Positions 34,401-45,579 of a stretch of 64,000 bases of DNA are shown piece by piece. This stretch comes from Ephydatia muelleri (Eukaryota; Porifera; Demospongiae; Spongillida; Spongillidae). The position numbers and the translations under genes were made by a program. How positions within the stretch are numbered: the first letter of the stretch is position 1; every line of letters starts with the position of its first letter. The stretch is from NCBI GenBank assembly GCA_013339895.1, contig JABACO010000003.1, positions 11,577,349 through 11,641,348 of the forward strand. The letters run 5' to 3'. The notes under the pieces are model-generated. The model was not told where the DNA came from. It searched no databases and saw only the letters and a program-made list of their open reading frames with translations.

Positions 34401-35316
34401 CAAGCGACAGACCCCCGCCCATGACTCCAGTGTTACTCTGAAACACGCACTCTGATATATTCACGCTGTTATTGGAAGAGAAACCGTAGAACAAAACCGA
34501 TAAACCACCCCCACACCCCAAGCCAGATTGATAGCCATCTGAGTGGCGGATAAACGTTGAGGTACCCACCACAGTCTGCGCACTGTTGCCGCCAAAATAG
34601 CTGCGGTAGATAGAGTAAATGGAATTTGAAACCGATTCAACTTGCGGCGGGGTGTTGATGTCGCACACGCTACCAGGGGCGCAATAACTAAATTCAATAT
34701 GAACTCCTCCTCCTCCAAGGGTAATATTATTAAATACACCATTTCTGATAAATGAGCAGTTCGCTATCGTGTTAGTGCCAACAGTATCGTACAAGACAAG
34801 GCCTGTGGCGTTGGCGGAGTCTTGAACAGTCACGTTGTAAAATGCCACGCTTGCGGACAAATAGAAGTAGAGGGCGGCACGTATATTGGCAAGATAGCAA
34901 AACGTGGCGCTGTGATTAAAAAGCCGCGGATCGCATGTGGCACTATTGCGCACCATTCCACAGCCGATGAAAGTGGTGCCTTGGATGGTAACGTTGGAAA
35001 CGTTAGTAAAACCCAAACCAGAGTTGCTCAGACATACAATGTAAACCGCTGCGCTCGCGTTGCCTATATATATGTTGCTTAGGTTCACAAAGTCACTCAC
35101 GCTCTGATCTAGGTAGTGAGTTCCCCGATAAAGAACGTACTGCACGGCATTTTGGCGCACGTTGAGGGCCGTAGTGATATTAAGACACGGATGGGAGCCG
35201 TCCTGACATCCTGCATTGATACCATTAACAGGATCCACGCTGATCCGTAAGCAGTTTGCTGCAATGAGAAGGCACGATTGCAACACAAGCTGAATTAACA
35301 ATACACACGAATGCAT
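31420..35316 (-). CDS. Secreted beta-helix repeat / multi-span membrane protein
   Basis: Intact single-exon gene of 1298 codons. Residues 1-22 form a signal peptide (hydrophobic VLLIQLVLQSCLLIAA). Residues ~30-640 hold many short repeats with NN/GG motifs (GGGLSV, GGAISIA, GGAIAL, DGGAIY) resembling chlamydial Pmp and pectin-lyase right-handed beta-helix repeats, with many N-glycosylation sites. A cysteine-rich membrane-proximal piece follows (CTQGRTGVLCSECKPGYAV, about 800-820). Residues ~838-1270 contain about eight hydrophobic spans, with a cysteine-rich loop of repeated CYSKCS units near 1090-1115. Such beta-helix/multi-span proteins are known as large families in sponges and some protists. 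Their function is unknown; a surface receptor, adhesion or transport role is only a guess. The start was chosen because a signal peptide follows it directly. Confidence 0.85.
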   Translation of the reverse strand: MHSCVLLIQLVLQSCLLIAANCLRISVDPVNGINAGCQDGSHPCLNITTALNVRQNAVQYVLYRGTHYLDQSVSDFVNLSNIYIGNASAAVYIVCLSNSGLGFTNVSNVTIQGTTFIGCGMVRNSATCDPRLFNHSATFCYLANIRAALYFYLSASVAFYNVTVQDSANATGLVLYDTVGTNTIANCSFIRNGVFNNITLGGGGVHIEFSYCAPGSVCDINTPPQVESVSNSIYSIYRSYFGGNSAQTVVGTSTFIRHSDGYQSGLGCGGGLSVLFYGFSSNNSVNISECVFQSNTGVMGGGLSLESRDYATGNNVDLSSSVFTNNGGFFEPTNGGGLSVVDIAFAGNNSINVSHCIYANNSALVGGAISIAAMPSSFQQSDYSFSDCIFEENVASKLGTAIAALLKGFIGHGLAPVLKITGDNVIANNTLGVSMGTYDMGIGTIYTSGIPIIFDAQITFAGNTGSALVSDGTYIDFCSCNATFISNQGVRGGAIALFANSYILLCNGSSLTFLNNSASIDGGAIYNSYIQQTNAECFMRYSDPHLLPSKWKATFVFSGNTAAFGGNAIHSSSILPCSISSDSPQNTFCWNSQYWDYGGAVCTDQIASDAGSITVNGSVKAFPGQIFHLPLVVKDDLQHDVLDETIFAAAISNSNRSVAGVSDGFDYASNGYMQMYGSSTGNVTMELDEVGLLGWHVDVNIELLDCPPGFKSVPSDDSPSGLSTCICSQKINKNFGSVLLCSSDSFGNSKALLKQNYWMGYYPGTNTMVVGACPPGHCNGPSSSPTQDQYVQLPLTLSELDDTLCTQGRTGVLCSECKPGYAVAINSATYECVIYDASPSAISLNIFLYIFLTLLSFVVVPFFIIVAGNLVTNGYANGIILYCQLISSTFDLTGYGEIDVNYIFQNSGLEMFRAYKVVYGLFNLNGWLFAAPPLYVGNIDVFQVIALKYGSSMFPLVMAGMICFICSYCPWCCKIPSCCYKKMPSLYRERFDKFIQTFQGYKHPIQIIAAFILLSFNNICITTTELLKAQALIDSSGNRVHKFRSFYLGEKEWMGYLLPLFFILGSAPLMLFLFGCGQTSCCIEIKSCCSDFCSKHCPNCYSKCSNCYSKCSKHCSKREWHDKFRDAFFACYKPNMKWFAATYFIIRMVVSGAFMLAEPPAFVFTVQQITCIIAIMVIAICQPYNERILNVWDAFLLSCLIILSTLSQYNLEVYAFSYQNGWIKFSWGLQFALVLFPFLLWSISYMIYILIIFCWIIHGNETSEVKDIINEVWTKHCHYCHWRRDRAETDISLPQLCA

Positions 35317-35442
35317 GGCTAGCTCAAACGTGTACGCTAATCAATTAGCTTATAGCGCTGCGGGCGTTACAAAACAGAATATTACATGTACTATAGCTAT
35401 AGTTTTATAGACCCTTTTCCATTGTGGGCGTATAAACTAATA

Positions 35443-35537
35443 AACGTCATCGTATAAACAGAAAGCGTCATCGTATAAACAGAAACGTCATCGTATAAAA
35501 AACAGAAACGTCATCGTATAAACAGAAAACGTCATAA
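35443..35537. promoter_or_regulatory. Tandem ACGTCATCGTATAAACAGAA repeats upstream of the beta-helix gene
   Basis: Five copies of an ACGTCAT/GCGTCAT motif spaced by 18-24 bp, 127-221 bp upstream of the ATG of the divergent gene at 35316. Each copy contains a CRE/ATF-like half site (TGACG on the minus strand). The position suits a promoter array, but it may be a simple minisatellite. Confidence 0.45.
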
Positions 35538-35699
35538 GACAGGGGTGCGGAATTTTTTAAAAAATTATAATATTATCCTTAGAAAGAGCACTGAAAAACA
35601 GTATATACATCGCAATAAAAACTGCGACGGTTGACTCTGAAAAACAAAGCATAACATTGCCATTCCGTTAGATATTAATTCCAAACATTGCATATAACT

Positions 35700-35860
35700 T
35701 GCAGTGATGCCGCGGTCGGCTATTATCGATCCGGTCACGTTCACGGCTAACCGTACAGGATCGTCCCGGTCACGTTCACGGACGAACACTGACCGCCACG
35801 TTGGCGGTTTGACGGTGGCCGCCCGGATCCAAGACGGTCCCGGTCGATATCCGGTCGCAA
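35700..35860. other. GC/CpG-rich patch with direct repeats
   Basis: CGGTCACGTTCACGG occurs twice, with further CGGTC/GGTCC repeats, in a CpG-rich segment inside AT-rich DNA. Function unknown. Confidence 0.4.
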
Positions 35861-36084
35861 TTAATGGTACATGGTAATAACCACAGCAATTACATAAACA
35901 AGATGATACTTTCCACTCTGCCCAAGGGTGGATACATGTACCGGAATAATGCTTAACTCTTTGGGTGCCAGATGCATGTGTATAATAATGGTATAATCAT
36001 GTACATGGTATATATACCTTGTACATGTACAGTACATGTGTCAAAATGTTTGCATGTCACTCATGCAAGTACTGTACATGTATA

Positions 36085-37455
36085 TGATTTGCCGGCTCCA
36101 CAAAAACTGTCAATTGCTAATAACTACTTGCATGTGTTAGTTTCTTCCACACCAAAAATGCATGTGCACACCTAAGCATATGACCTGTGGGATGCACTGC
36201 GTGGTAACAGTTTATGTAGCGTTGCAAGAATTTGAAGAGTTGTATACTACTTGCTATATAATGCACTTATCAATGCCACCCGGTACCTCCCCCCGTACGG
36301 GCGATGCCGGGATTAGGAGGGGATTTGCATGACAATATTTGACCGGCGTGCTATGCGTAGGTAGGGGCAGTTTGATTTGACGTTTAGCCACGCCTACAAG
36401 CATGTATACTGTTTATGTAATATTGTATTTCTTGTACATGTATACTGTACTATCGTACATGCAATATGCAATGGCTCAAGACAAAACTGGGGGTTCTCAG
36501 GAGTCTGCGACGTATACGTTCTTGGTGGCGAAGTTTAGAAGAACAGTAGGGTGATCACAATTAGGTCATTTTTAATCTTCAGGATGACATTAGTCCAGTT
36601 GCAAGAATGCATGAGCGAGTTTTAAAATGATAGCCAAGTACCAACCATGATGCTGCATGGGGACCATTCCTGATTCAACAAGACCACAGCCCAATCTGTA
36701 TACACATATTTGAATGAGAACTGCCAGCTGTCTGCATGCATGCATTATGTGCACGTGTGCATGTAACAGCATTGGTACGATCCAAATGTAGGATCGAAAA
36801 GATGGCTATACAAGGCATCGTGCGTGCATGTATCATTTACCCCATCCCAAAAGCAAGAAATTCGATCCGGCATTCCCTCCTATATTTAATTTATTTAGCC
36901 CTTTGAGTACCAAGGGCTAATTTAAATACTATATATATCAAAGTCCAATGTCCATGATAGCAGGACGGACATACATGTACAACAATAAATACATTCTGTT
37001 CTTGAAGATGGGTGCAATGACGTCGACATGCATAAACTAATTATATAGCAAGTAGTACAACTCTTCAAATTTCAGCAACACTACACAAACTGTTACCAGT
37101 GCATCCCACAGGTCATATGCTATAGGTGTGCACCGCATTTTGATGTGGGTTCTCCCACATCAAAAATGCGGTGCACACCTAGTATATGACCTGTGGGATG
37201 CACTGAAATTTGAAGAGTTATAATTAGTTTATGCACGTCATTGCACCCATCTTCAAGAACGTAACAGAATGGATTTATTGTTGTACATCAATTTACATGT
37301 ATATGGGCTGCTATCATTGACATTGGACTTTGATATATAGTATAATTAAATTTGCCCTTGGCACCCAAAGGACTAAATAAATTAAATATATATAGGAGGG
37401 AATGTTGACTCCGGCTACAAACTGTCGATTGCGGAATACTATTTGCGTTAGTTTC
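36085..37455. mobile_element. Foldback element family, copies 1
   Basis: Arms read outward from a central hairpin (GATGTGGGTTCTCCCACATC at about 37142-37161). Each arm holds TATGACCTGTGGGATGCACT, CATTGCACCCATCTTCAAGA, GACATTGGACTTTGATATAT and CTAAATAAATTAAATATA in that order. The left arm continues to about 36690 (GCAGACAGCTGGCAGTTCTC); the right arm stops near 37407. A further partial arm lies at 36160-36260. No transposase. Confidence 0.75.
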
Positions 37456-37537
37456 TCCCACAATACCCCGCGCCGTATATCATGTCATGTATGGCGTGCA
37501 TTTATAGCATGAGTATAAAGCTGTATTTGTCTCTACC

Positions 37538-38665
37538 AGCCCTAATGATATTCATGCAAATTCTACATCTTGCATGTGATTGGTCTTCAGTTTACCCACA
37601 CTACCTAAACACTAGATAATCTACGTAAACAAGTGTGAGACTATACAATGTACATGCCAGTGTACTGAAAGAGATTTTACAAAATGTCTTCACAGCAAAC
37701 ACTTGTATACATTTGGTTGCATGCTTTGCATGCATGCTTTTATATGAAGGTTATAGATGTGTACTTTTTAAAACCCATTTGCAGATGATTCGTGTGTATG
37801 TACAACAACCATATGGGTAACCGTCTAGCTGCCTCCATGTTCAGGGAGACCTTCACAGTCACACCTACTGAAGGACCATGGGGAAGCACTTGTCCAACTT
37901 GTGAAGGGGTTTGCAAAGGGCACGGCTATATACCACTCAACGTTGTGGATTCAAGCTGCATGCAATTATGCCTCCCTCTGTTGTTTGAAGAACTCAGTAC
38001 CTTTCGGAATTGTGCAAGGCAATCGCAGAAGATATAATATATTATTCAGCTGCAATAAAAACCGGCACTAGATATATGGTTGCAATACAGCTACCAATGA
38101 TGTATCTGAAGGTGAATTAATTGTATATAGAGACATAAAAAAAATTGTGGAGCTCAACAGAACCCATACAGTGACTGATGTGACTGACTTTTGATGTGAC
38201 ACATGCAGTATGTATCTATATACATCAGACATGTATATATCTGCTCTCATTGTTGCGTGTGAAAATTGTCTTGTATATTGGCATCGATTGTGTTCAGTTA
38301 TAAGTATCGAGTTTAAAAGTATGACAAACGCATCTACATTTTAAAATAAATAAAACAAAACGGAGCTATATATAGAAGGCAACGGAGACGTCAGCTACTA
38401 GTCGTCATTCTACAGATAACGATTGGTGCACGCGAGTGCAATCGTCAATTGCTCGTGTTACTTCATCCGCGGCTTGTATACATGTATATATGCCCGTGCT
38501 CGCGTGAATTAATCGAACGTGTGTCAAACCCCGGGCCGACCCCTTAGATAGGGAGGATTTGACAGCATACCGCAGTATAGTTCGATATGACGCGATGTCA
38601 ATCCCCGACCCTTGCCCGTACGGGGGGGGGGGGGGGGGGGGGGTGCCGGGTGGCGCTAGCATTGA
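37538..38665 (+). repeat. 1.1-kb duplicated module, copy D1
   Basis: Begins GCCCTAATGATATTCATGCA and ends in a poly(G) run followed by GGCGCTAGCATTGAT. It is nearly identical to 38668-39779 and, inverted, to 40819-41720. It contains a short conserved open stretch (37850-38040) that in one frame reads HLLKDHGEALVQLVKGFAKG and stays open in all three copies; I do not recognise it. Confidence 0.9.
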
Positions 38666-38667
38666 TC

Positions 38668-39779
38668 AGCCCTAATGATATACATGCAAATTCTACATCT
38701 TGTGAATGGTCTTCAGTTTACCCATACTACCTAAACACTAGATAATCTACGTAAACAAGTGTGAGACCACAAGTGTACTGAAAGAGATTTTAATAAACAA
38801 CAAAATGTCTTCACAGCAAACACCTGTACATTTGGTTGCATGCTTTACATGCATGCTTTTATGTATGAAGGTTATATAGATGTGTACTTTTTAAAACCCA
38901 TTTGCAGATGATTCGTGTATATATGTATAACAACCATATGGGTAACCGTCTATAGCTGCCTCCAAGTTCAGGGAGACCTTCACAGTCACACCTACTGAAG
39001 GACCATGGGGAAGCACTTGTCCAACTTGTGAAGGGGTTTGCAAAGGGCACGGCTATATACTACTCAACGTTGTGGATTCAAGCTACATGCAATTATGCCT
39101 CCCTCTGTTGTTTGAAGAACTCAGTACCTTTCGGATTTGTGCAAGGCAATCGCAGGAGATATAATAATTCAGCTGCAAAGAAAACACTATAGATATATGG
39201 TTGCAGTACAGCTACCAATGATGTATCTGAAGGTGATTTAATTGTATAGAGACATAAAAAAAAATTGTGGAGCTCAACAGAACCCATGCATACAGTGACT
39301 GATGAGACTGACTTTTGATGTGACACATGCAGTATGTACCTATATACATCAGACATGTATATATCATTATATCTGCTCTCATTGTTGCGTGTGAAAATTG
39401 TCTTGTATATTGGCATCGATTGTGTTCAGTTATACGTATCGAGTTTAAAAGTATGACAAACGCATCTACATTATAAAATAAATAAAACAAAACGGAGCTA
39501 TAGAAGGCAACGGAGACGTCTGACTCAGCTACTAGTCGTCATTCTACAGATAACGATTGGTGCATGAGTGCAATCGTCAATTGCTCGTGTTACTATATGT
39601 TGGCTTCATCCGCGGCTTGTACATGTATATGCCCGTGCTCGCGTGAATTCATCGAACGTGTGTCAAACCCCGGGCCGACCCTTTAGATAGGGAGGATTTG
39701 ACAGCATACCGCAGTATAGTTTGATATGACGCGATGTCAATCCCCGACCCTGGGGGGGGGGGGGGGCGCTGGCATTGAT
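38668..39779 (+). repeat. 1.1-kb duplicated module, copy D2
   Basis: A tandem direct copy of D1 with small indels and a shorter poly(G) end at about 39750. The open stretch corresponds to about 38960-39165. Confidence 0.9.
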
Positions 39780-40329
39780 AAGTGCATAATGAGTTTATGC
39801 ATGTACTATATTCCTCCTCCTATACGTAACCCATTCCACCCATCTTCAAGAACAGAATGGAGCTAGTTATCATTGTACATCTATGTCCTGCATGCTGTCC
39901 TAGACATTGCATGGACTGTGATATTAGTGTCTTCAGCATCACACCTCAATTTAGCAGGTCAGTGTCTTCAAGCCAGCTGCTTCAAGCTACTTTGCATTCT
40001 CATTGATGTTGACGGCAATTCGTGATTCATCAGATTCTGGCAAAGGCTGATTGGATCCACCGCTTTGTGGCACGTGGGTTGTGGCTCAGCTATGAAATCT
40101 CATCGTCATTAATTGCGACTTGTTTGCGTACATGCATGTGATTGCGATCACGCGTTGATTCATTTTCACAAGTATAAGATAAAAAGTGCAAGATCGAGGC
40201 GCTTCCGGAGATATATACACGTTATCATGATCGCGTGCGTGCATGCACAAGCCTCATCCTGAACAAGCGGGGTTCAAAAGAAAAAGGAAAGGGGCGTGTT
40301 CTAAGGGAAAGGGGCTGTCTGCATGTATA

Positions 40330-40740
40330 TTGTGCGCGTGTGCATGTAACAGCATTGGTACGATCCAAATGTATAGCTATTGGATCGGAAAGATGACTAT
40401 ACAAGGCATCGTGCGTGCAAGCATGTATCATTTACCCCATCCCAAAAGCAAGAAATTCGGTCAGGCATTCCCTCCTATATTTAATTTATTTAGCCCTTTG
40501 GGTGCCAAGGGCAAATTTCAATACTATATATCAAAGTCCAATGTCCATGATAGCAGGACATACATGTAAATAGATGTACAACAATAAATCCATTCTGTTC
40601 TTGAAGATGGGTGCAATGACATGCATAAACTAATTATAGCAAGTAGTACAACTACACAAACTGTTACCAGTGCATCCCACAGGTCATATGCTAGGTGTGC
40701 ATTGCATTTTTGATGTGGGAGAACCCACATCATAAACGCT
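40330..40740 (-). mobile_element. Foldback family arm with hairpin
   Basis: Same arm as at 36690-37155: ACAGCATTGGTACGATCCAAA, TTTATTTAGCCCTTTGGGTG, TGATAGCAGGACATACATGT, TGCATCCCACAGGTCATATG, ending in the DNA hairpin TTTTGATGTGGGAGAACCCA. Confidence 0.75.
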
Positions 40741-40818
40741 CCATTCTGTTCATGAAGATGCATGGGTGGAATGGGTTACGTAGGAGGAGGAATAAAGTAC
40801 ATGCATAAACTTATTATG

Positions 40819-41720
40819 CCCCCCCCCCCCCCCCCGTACGGGCAAGGGTCGGGGATTGACATTACGTCATATCAAACTATACTGCGGTATATGCTGTCAA
40901 ATCCTCCCTATCTAAGGGGTCGGGGTTTGACACACGATGAATTCGCGCGAGCACGGGCATATACATGTACAAGCCGCGGATGAAGCCAACATATAGTAAC
41001 ACGAGCAATTGACGATTGCACTCATGCACCAATCGTTATCTGTAGAATGACGACTAGTAGCTGACGTCTCCGTTGCCTTCTATAGCTCCGTTTTGTTTTA
41101 TTTATTTTATAATGTAGATGCGTTTGTCATACATTTAAACTCGATACATAAAAGATAATAAAAATAAACACAATCGATGCCAACTGATCAGTATACAAGA
41201 CAATTTTCACACGCAACAATGAGAGCAGATTTCTGATGTACATGTATATAGGTACATATTGCATGTGTCACATCAAAAGTCAGTCTCATCAGTCACTGTA
41301 TGCATGGATTCTGTTGAGCTCCACAATTCTTTTTATGTCTCTATACAATTAATTCACCATTAGCAGGCATTAGATACATCATTGGTATAGCTGTATTGCA
41401 ACCATATATCTATAGTGTTTTCTTTGCAGCTGAATTATTATATCTTCTGCGTATTTGCGATTGCCTTGCACAATTCCGAAAGGTACTGAGTTCTTCAAAC
41501 AACAGAGGGAGGCATAATTGCATGCAGCTTGAATCCACAACGTTGAGTGGTATATAGCCTTGCCCTTTGCAAACCCCTTCACAAGTTGGACAAGTGCTTC
41601 CCCATGGTCCTTCAGTAGGTGTGACTGTGAAGGTCTCCCTGAACTTGGAGGGTTACCAATATGGTTGTTGTAGACACACGAATCATCTGCAAATGGGTTA
41701 TAAAAAGTACATGTATGCAA
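40819..41720 (-). repeat. Duplicated module, inverted copy D3
   Basis: The reverse complement of D1/D2 from the poly(G) end (here poly(C) at 40819) through the conserved open stretch at about 41450-41640. With D2 it forms a large palindrome with ~0.9-1.1-kb arms around a ~1-kb spacer. Confidence 0.9.
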
Positions 41721-41754
41721 TGTTAATATCTAACGGAATGGCAATGTTATGACA

Positions 41755-43040
41755 GGTCATATACTAGGTGTGCACCGCATTTTTGATGTGGGAGAACCCA
41801 CATCAAAAATGCGGTGCACACCTAACATATATGACCTGTGGGATGCACTGGTAACAGTTTGGGTAGTGTTGCTGAAATTTGAAGAGTTGTACTACTTGCT
41901 ATAATTAGTTTATGCATGTCATTGCACCCATCTTCAAGAACAGAATGGGTTTATTGTTGAATACATCTATTTACATGTATATGTGCTGCTATCATGGACA
42001 TTGGACTTTGATATATATATAGTATTTAAATTTGCCCTTGGCACCCAAAGGGCTAAATAAACTAAATATAGGAGGGAATGCCGGACCGAATTTCTTGCTT
42101 TTGGGATGGGGTAAATGATACATGCACGCACGATGCCTTGTATATATAGCCATCTTTCCGATCCTACATTTGGATCGTACCAATGCTGTTACGTGCACAC
42201 GCGCACAATATACATGCAGACAGCTGGCAGTTCTCATTCAAATATGTGCAATATCTTCAAATTTCAGCAACACTACACAAACTGTTACCAGTGCATCCCA
42301 CAGGTCATATGCTAGGTATATGCACCGCATTTCAGTTTGATGTGGGTTCTCCCACATCAAAAATGCGGTGCATGCCTAGCATATGACCTGTGGGATGCAC
42401 TGGTAACAGTTTGTGTAGTGTTGCTGAAATTTGAAGAGTTGTACTACTTGTTTATGCATGTCATTGCACCCATCTTCAAGAACAGAATGGATTTATTGTT
42501 GTACATCTATTTACATGTATGTGCTGCTATCATGGACATTGGACTTTGATATATATACCGTAGAGTACCGCGAGATATCCCCCCCCTCCGCCCCCACAAA
42601 AAAAAATGGCCCGTGTTTCAACGAGCGTATCGACGTAATCATGAACGCAGCAGCGTGCTATTCTTTAAAATCCTGTTGGAGTACCAGTTCTTTCCTGGAA
42701 TTTAGAAACAGGTGCGCGGAAGCGTTAACGAGTACGAAGATACGCTCGTTTAAACACGGACCGTTTTTTTTAGGTGGGGGCGGAGGGGGGGGGGGGGATA
42801 TATCGCGGTACTCTACGGTAGTATTTAAATTTGCCCTTGGCACCCAAAGGGCTAAATAGATTAAATATAGCAGGGAATGCCGGACCGAATTTCTTGCTTT
42901 TGGGATAGGGTAACGATGCCTTGTATATCTATAGCCGTCTTTCCAATCCTACATTTGGATCGTACCAATGCTGTTACATGCACACGCGCACAATATACAT
43001 GCATGCAGACAGCTGGCAGTTCTCATTCAAATATGTGTAG
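41755..43040. mobile_element. Foldback family, nested copies with a MITE insertion
   Basis: Two further hairpin centres (about 41783-41805 and 42335-42362) with the standard arms running to about 42235, 42560 and, after the MITE at 42558-42818, to 43040. The repeated arm TTGCCCTTGGCACCCAAAGG occurs at 42030 and 42831. Confidence 0.75.
42558..42818. mobile_element. Tc1/mariner-like MITE (TA target, ~80-bp TIRs)
   Basis: 261 bp with TIRs starting CCGTAGAGTACCGCGA and including a C/G-run and CACGAGCGTATC-like inner parts. TA flanks both sides. The same foldback arm without the insertion is present at 42009-42030, giving a paralogous empty site and fixing the ends exactly. No coding content. Confidence 0.85.
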
Positions 43041-43080
43041 ACTGCACTGCAATAAGCGAATAATGTTCATAGCCTGCCAA

Positions 43081-43082
<2 letters not shown>

Positions 43083-43118
<36 letters not shown>

Positions 43119-43321
43119 AAGCGGGGTTACTTACCCCGGGCCCCAAGGTATAATAGGGGCCCCAAGGTATAATAGGGGGCCCGGTGGGCCAATCTCAAGG
43201 GGGACCCCCCCCCCCCCCCCCCCCCCGCTCGTATTGTCAGGGCCTATGGGGCCCTCAAATGATATGTTACCCCGGGCCTCACTACGGCTCTCACCAGCCC
43301 TGTGGGGGGGGGGGGGGGGGG
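43083..43321. repeat. Poly(G)/poly(C) tracts with GGGGCCCC palindromes
   Basis: A run of about 35 G at 43083, a C run at 43206 and a G run at 43304, separated by CCCCAAGGTATAATAGGG repeats and GGGCCC palindromes. Probably the G-run ends of an inserted element. Confidence 0.75.
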
Positions 43322-43824
43322 GTGCAATTGCATCCGTTTGCACCCCCCTGGCTATACGGGCCTGTATCGGTAATAATGGATGCTTGCCAGGGGTATTCGA
43401 CAAGCTAAAACGGTGTGACCGTTCAGCAATAGTCTGTTTTGTCTCACGGTCTGCCATGTTCGCGTGGGTGTTGTTTGCCAATTTGCAAGCCAATTTGACC
43501 CAATTTCGATGCTTTCCTCATTACGTGACGCACATGACGTAACGCAATAATTGAACGACTATTAAGTTACTGAGTGGCTAGAGCTAGCTGGACATCTATT
43601 CGAAATTCGCTGGCTGTACCAAGGACTACTAACTACTAGTCGTTGGCTGCTATATCAAGTGAGAGTATACATGTAAGTGTATTCGTCCATTCATCGTGTG
43701 CTCGTGTTCTGTGCGAGCGTGACGTGACTACTGAGTGCGTGCGTGTGTATGTATGTGAGTGCGCGCGCAGATTATGTATCTGTTGTGTAAGTGGCTATGA
43801 ATCTTTCCTCTCTCCCTCTCAGTC

Positions 43825-43841
43825 TGCATGCATGTGTGTGC

Positions 43842-43873
<32 letters not shown>

Positions 43874-44218
43874 GTATATATATACGTATTTATGCATGAA
43901 TGTATGTGTATGTATGTATGTATGTATGTATGTATGTATGTATGTATGTATGTATGCATGCATGCATGCATGCATGCATGCATGCATGCATGCATGCATG
44001 CATGCATGCATGCATGTATGTATGCATGCATGCATGCATGTATGTATGTATGTATGTATGTATGTATGTATGTATGTATGTATGTATGTATGTATGTATG
44101 TATGTATGTATGTATGTATGTATGTATGTATGTATGTATGTATGTATGTATGTATGTATGTATGTATGTATGTATGTATGTATGTATGTATGTATGTATG
44201 TATGTATGTATGTATCTA
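43825..44218. repeat. (GT)n then (TATG)n / (CATG)n microsatellite
   Basis: GT repeats to about 43875, then about 300 bp of uninterrupted 4-bp units: TATG, switching to CATG at 43955-44040 and back to TATG. Repetitive ORFs in all frames are artefacts of the period. Confidence 0.95.
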
Positions 44219-44221
44219 TGA

Positions 44222-45547
44222 TCTAGATCTGTATATGTCAATATGTATGTCAGTATGTGTGATTGTATATGCATGCTTGTGTATACATTTTGGTTTGAAA
44301 AAGCTCATTGGGACCATGCATGGGAAATACAACCATCCCATACGTGTGAATAACAGCACAACATTAGTACTATTTTGAATGCATCAGATGGAGAGACAAC
44401 AATTGGCATCCAGTATGAAAGTGGGAAAGTGGTAATAAGTACTTTAAAAACTCGTACTGGTACTATCTCTGCACCCACTCCCTCAGTTGTAAAATACTAT
44501 GGACAAAATTTCTATACAATTCAGGAGCCCTTTGCTTGAATGCAAAACTAAGTTGTTTGTTAAGCCAAAACGGAGTAAGACTATGCAGTAGCATAGTGTG
44601 GTTGTTGAGCGCCCGGGGACATAATGCAATAATGGCGCCCCTCTACAAATAAAGGGGCCGGCGGATCTACTGATTGTGCAGCGAGGGTTGGTAGGCAGTC
44701 GCAAGAGCGGAGAGGAATATGCCGAGCCTCGATCCTCCCAGCAAGGGGGTATGCAAAGCTCACCCAAAGGGGTCTGGGGCGGAGCCCCAGCCAGCCGCTT
44801 TGCACTTTTTAAGCCACAAAACATGATACTTTCGTATAGACAATAATTTAATACACTGCATTTGCTTCCGCAAGCAATCTACGCCTTCGCACGTACATTC
44901 AATCGTTTACATTAGGAAATTTAGTTTGGGGAAGTATCCGCCCCGCAAAACTACCCTCGCGCTATGACTGGTGCTATGTGTACCTGTCTGTACGTAACGA
45001 TAATGGCTAACCGCTCGCTGACATTGTGAGCCTGTGCATAACAGGCTCACAATGGCCGCAGCGAGCGATAACACACGGCTGTTTCGTTCCATTGAAAATT
45101 CGGCATTAGGCTCGCGCCCACTATGAATTAACCTAGCAACGTGAATTCATTAAATCCACCCGGCGCGTACGTTGTAGAAAAAGGGCTCTGTTACGAAACC
45201 GTCAGTAATTCCTCACAAGATGAAGGTAGTTATAGCTGCATAGAAAGGTACCAATTAAACTTTGCTAGTTTTATCACTGAGAACTGGTGCTATACTATCT
45301 AGAACGCGTGATATCTCATGGGATGCGGTTTGAACTGATTCAGTTTCTCGCAAATCCCGCTTATGGTTTTCAGGGTAAAGAGTTTTAAAAATCAATGCGA
45401 TGTTGCTTTTTTTTCGACCCCGATGATACTTTTTGCACACTCTGAATATGTACGCAAATAGAGAGAGTTAAGGCAAGTGTCAGGGGCTATAAATAGAAAT
45501 GGAATGAAACACCATACAGCAGTTCATTTTACATGTGTAGCTTACTT

Positions 45548-45579
<32 letters not shown>

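Noticed and set aside
43900..44226. ORFs of MYVCMYVC or YIHTYIHT type
   Set aside because: Direct products of the TATG/CATG microsatellite.
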